From assembly GCA_002105175.1 (NCBI GenBank), contig MCGE01000040.1, positions 62,001-126,000 on the forward strand: DNA of 64,000 nt, read 5' to 3'. This stretch comes from Absidia repens (Eukaryota > Mucoromycota > Mucoromycetes > Mucorales > Cunninghamellaceae). The position numbers and the translations under genes are program-made. The notes beneath the pieces were generated by a model. The model saw nothing but the letters and a program-made list of their open reading frames with translations. It was not told the DNA's origin and made no database searches. Each line of letters starts with the position of its first letter. Position 1 is the stretch's first letter. Shown here piece after piece: positions 63,627-64,000 of this stretch.

Positions 63627-64000
63627 ATACCTAGCCATCGTGGTCTTAAAATATCAAAAAAATAAAAAATTCTTCCTTTTTTTTTTTTTTTTTTTTCTTC
63701 TATGAAGACCTGTACCTCACATGCCTTTGACATTCGCTTCACACATCTGATCGTTAAAGAAAAGACTTTCCCCTTTGCTATTCTAAAATGTTCAGTATCC
63801 TATGTTTTCCTATTACTCTCTGTAGTAAATCATATTCACAAATATACCCAAGACAAACCCAACTATCAAATTAATCATCCATACAAACGCTAATAAAAGA
63901 CATCATATTATGATCACAAAAATATAAATAAATGTTTATTAAAAAAATAACAATCAAAACATCACCATCACCATCACCAACATCCTTTCTCTATAAACTA
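63627..64000. other. 3' flank of the HET gene
   Basis: AATAAAAAATTC at 63660 can serve as a poly(A) signal; a T run follows at 63677-63697. No further gene is supported before the window ends; a (CATCAC)n stretch lies at 63960-63980. Confidence 0.5.

Overview
The window looks like nuclear DNA of a filamentous fungus, most likely an early-diverging one (Mucoromycota/Mucorales; genus not determinable from sequence alone). The grounds are short GT-AG introns of about 55-135 nt with GTAAG-type donors, very AT-rich intergenic DNA full of homopolymers, small AATAAA-type 3' regions, Pps1-, HSPA12-, NOA1/YqeH- and Pus3-type eukaryotic genes, and an L1-like non-LTR retrotransposon. No bacterial operons, CRISPR arrays or rRNA/tRNA genes were seen.

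Layout. 1-5.2 kb: the 3' part of a PPS1-type dual-specificity phosphatase gene, then an eight-exon HSPA12-like Hsp70 gene, followed by a possible relic of a second Hsp70-like 3' end. 5.4-7.5 kb (-): a HET-domain gene. 9.2-12.4 kb: two small secreted-protein genes and a near-perfect 276-bp palindromic MITE. 13-14.5 kb: a 5'-truncated LINE. 15.9-17.6 kb (-): a mitochondrial circularly permuted GTPase. 18.8-20.3 kb: a two-exon, two-TM protein of unknown function. 21.8-32 kb: four more secreted-protein genes, pseudogenes and a TIR element. 33.2-34.6 kb (-): tRNA pseudouridine synthase Pus3/Deg1. 35.9-54.3 kb: a tandem array of six secreted-protein genes (plus one diverged member in front) interleaved with pseudogenes, duplicated blocks and a 1.1-kb TIR element. 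54.3-59.9 kb: a complete-looking LINE inserted into a duplicated block, with an exact 12-bp target-site duplication. 61.4-63.6 kb (+): a second HET-domain gene, paralogous to the first and with the same exon structure.

Main observation. Between 9 and 54 kb there are 13 intact or nearly intact genes and 5 disabled copies of what appears to be one superfamily of small secreted proteins. Each has a signal peptide, a short hydrophobic beta-like strand (x-V/I-x-Y) and four cysteines in the pattern C-(I/F)-P ... C-x(6-7)-C ... C at the C-terminus. Sequence identity between subfamilies is low, but spacing is kept. The function is unknown: apoplastic/effector-like, antimicrobial or a crystallin-like fold are all inference. 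Two HET-domain paralogs lie on either side of this expansion.

Genome dynamics. The array grew by segmental duplication in both orientations (one inverted unit at 21.8-23.8 kb). A dispersed ~250-bp SINE-like repeat occurs 11 times, and two of its copies sit inside a duplicated block and so predate it; the LINE interrupts only one copy of the same block and so postdates it.
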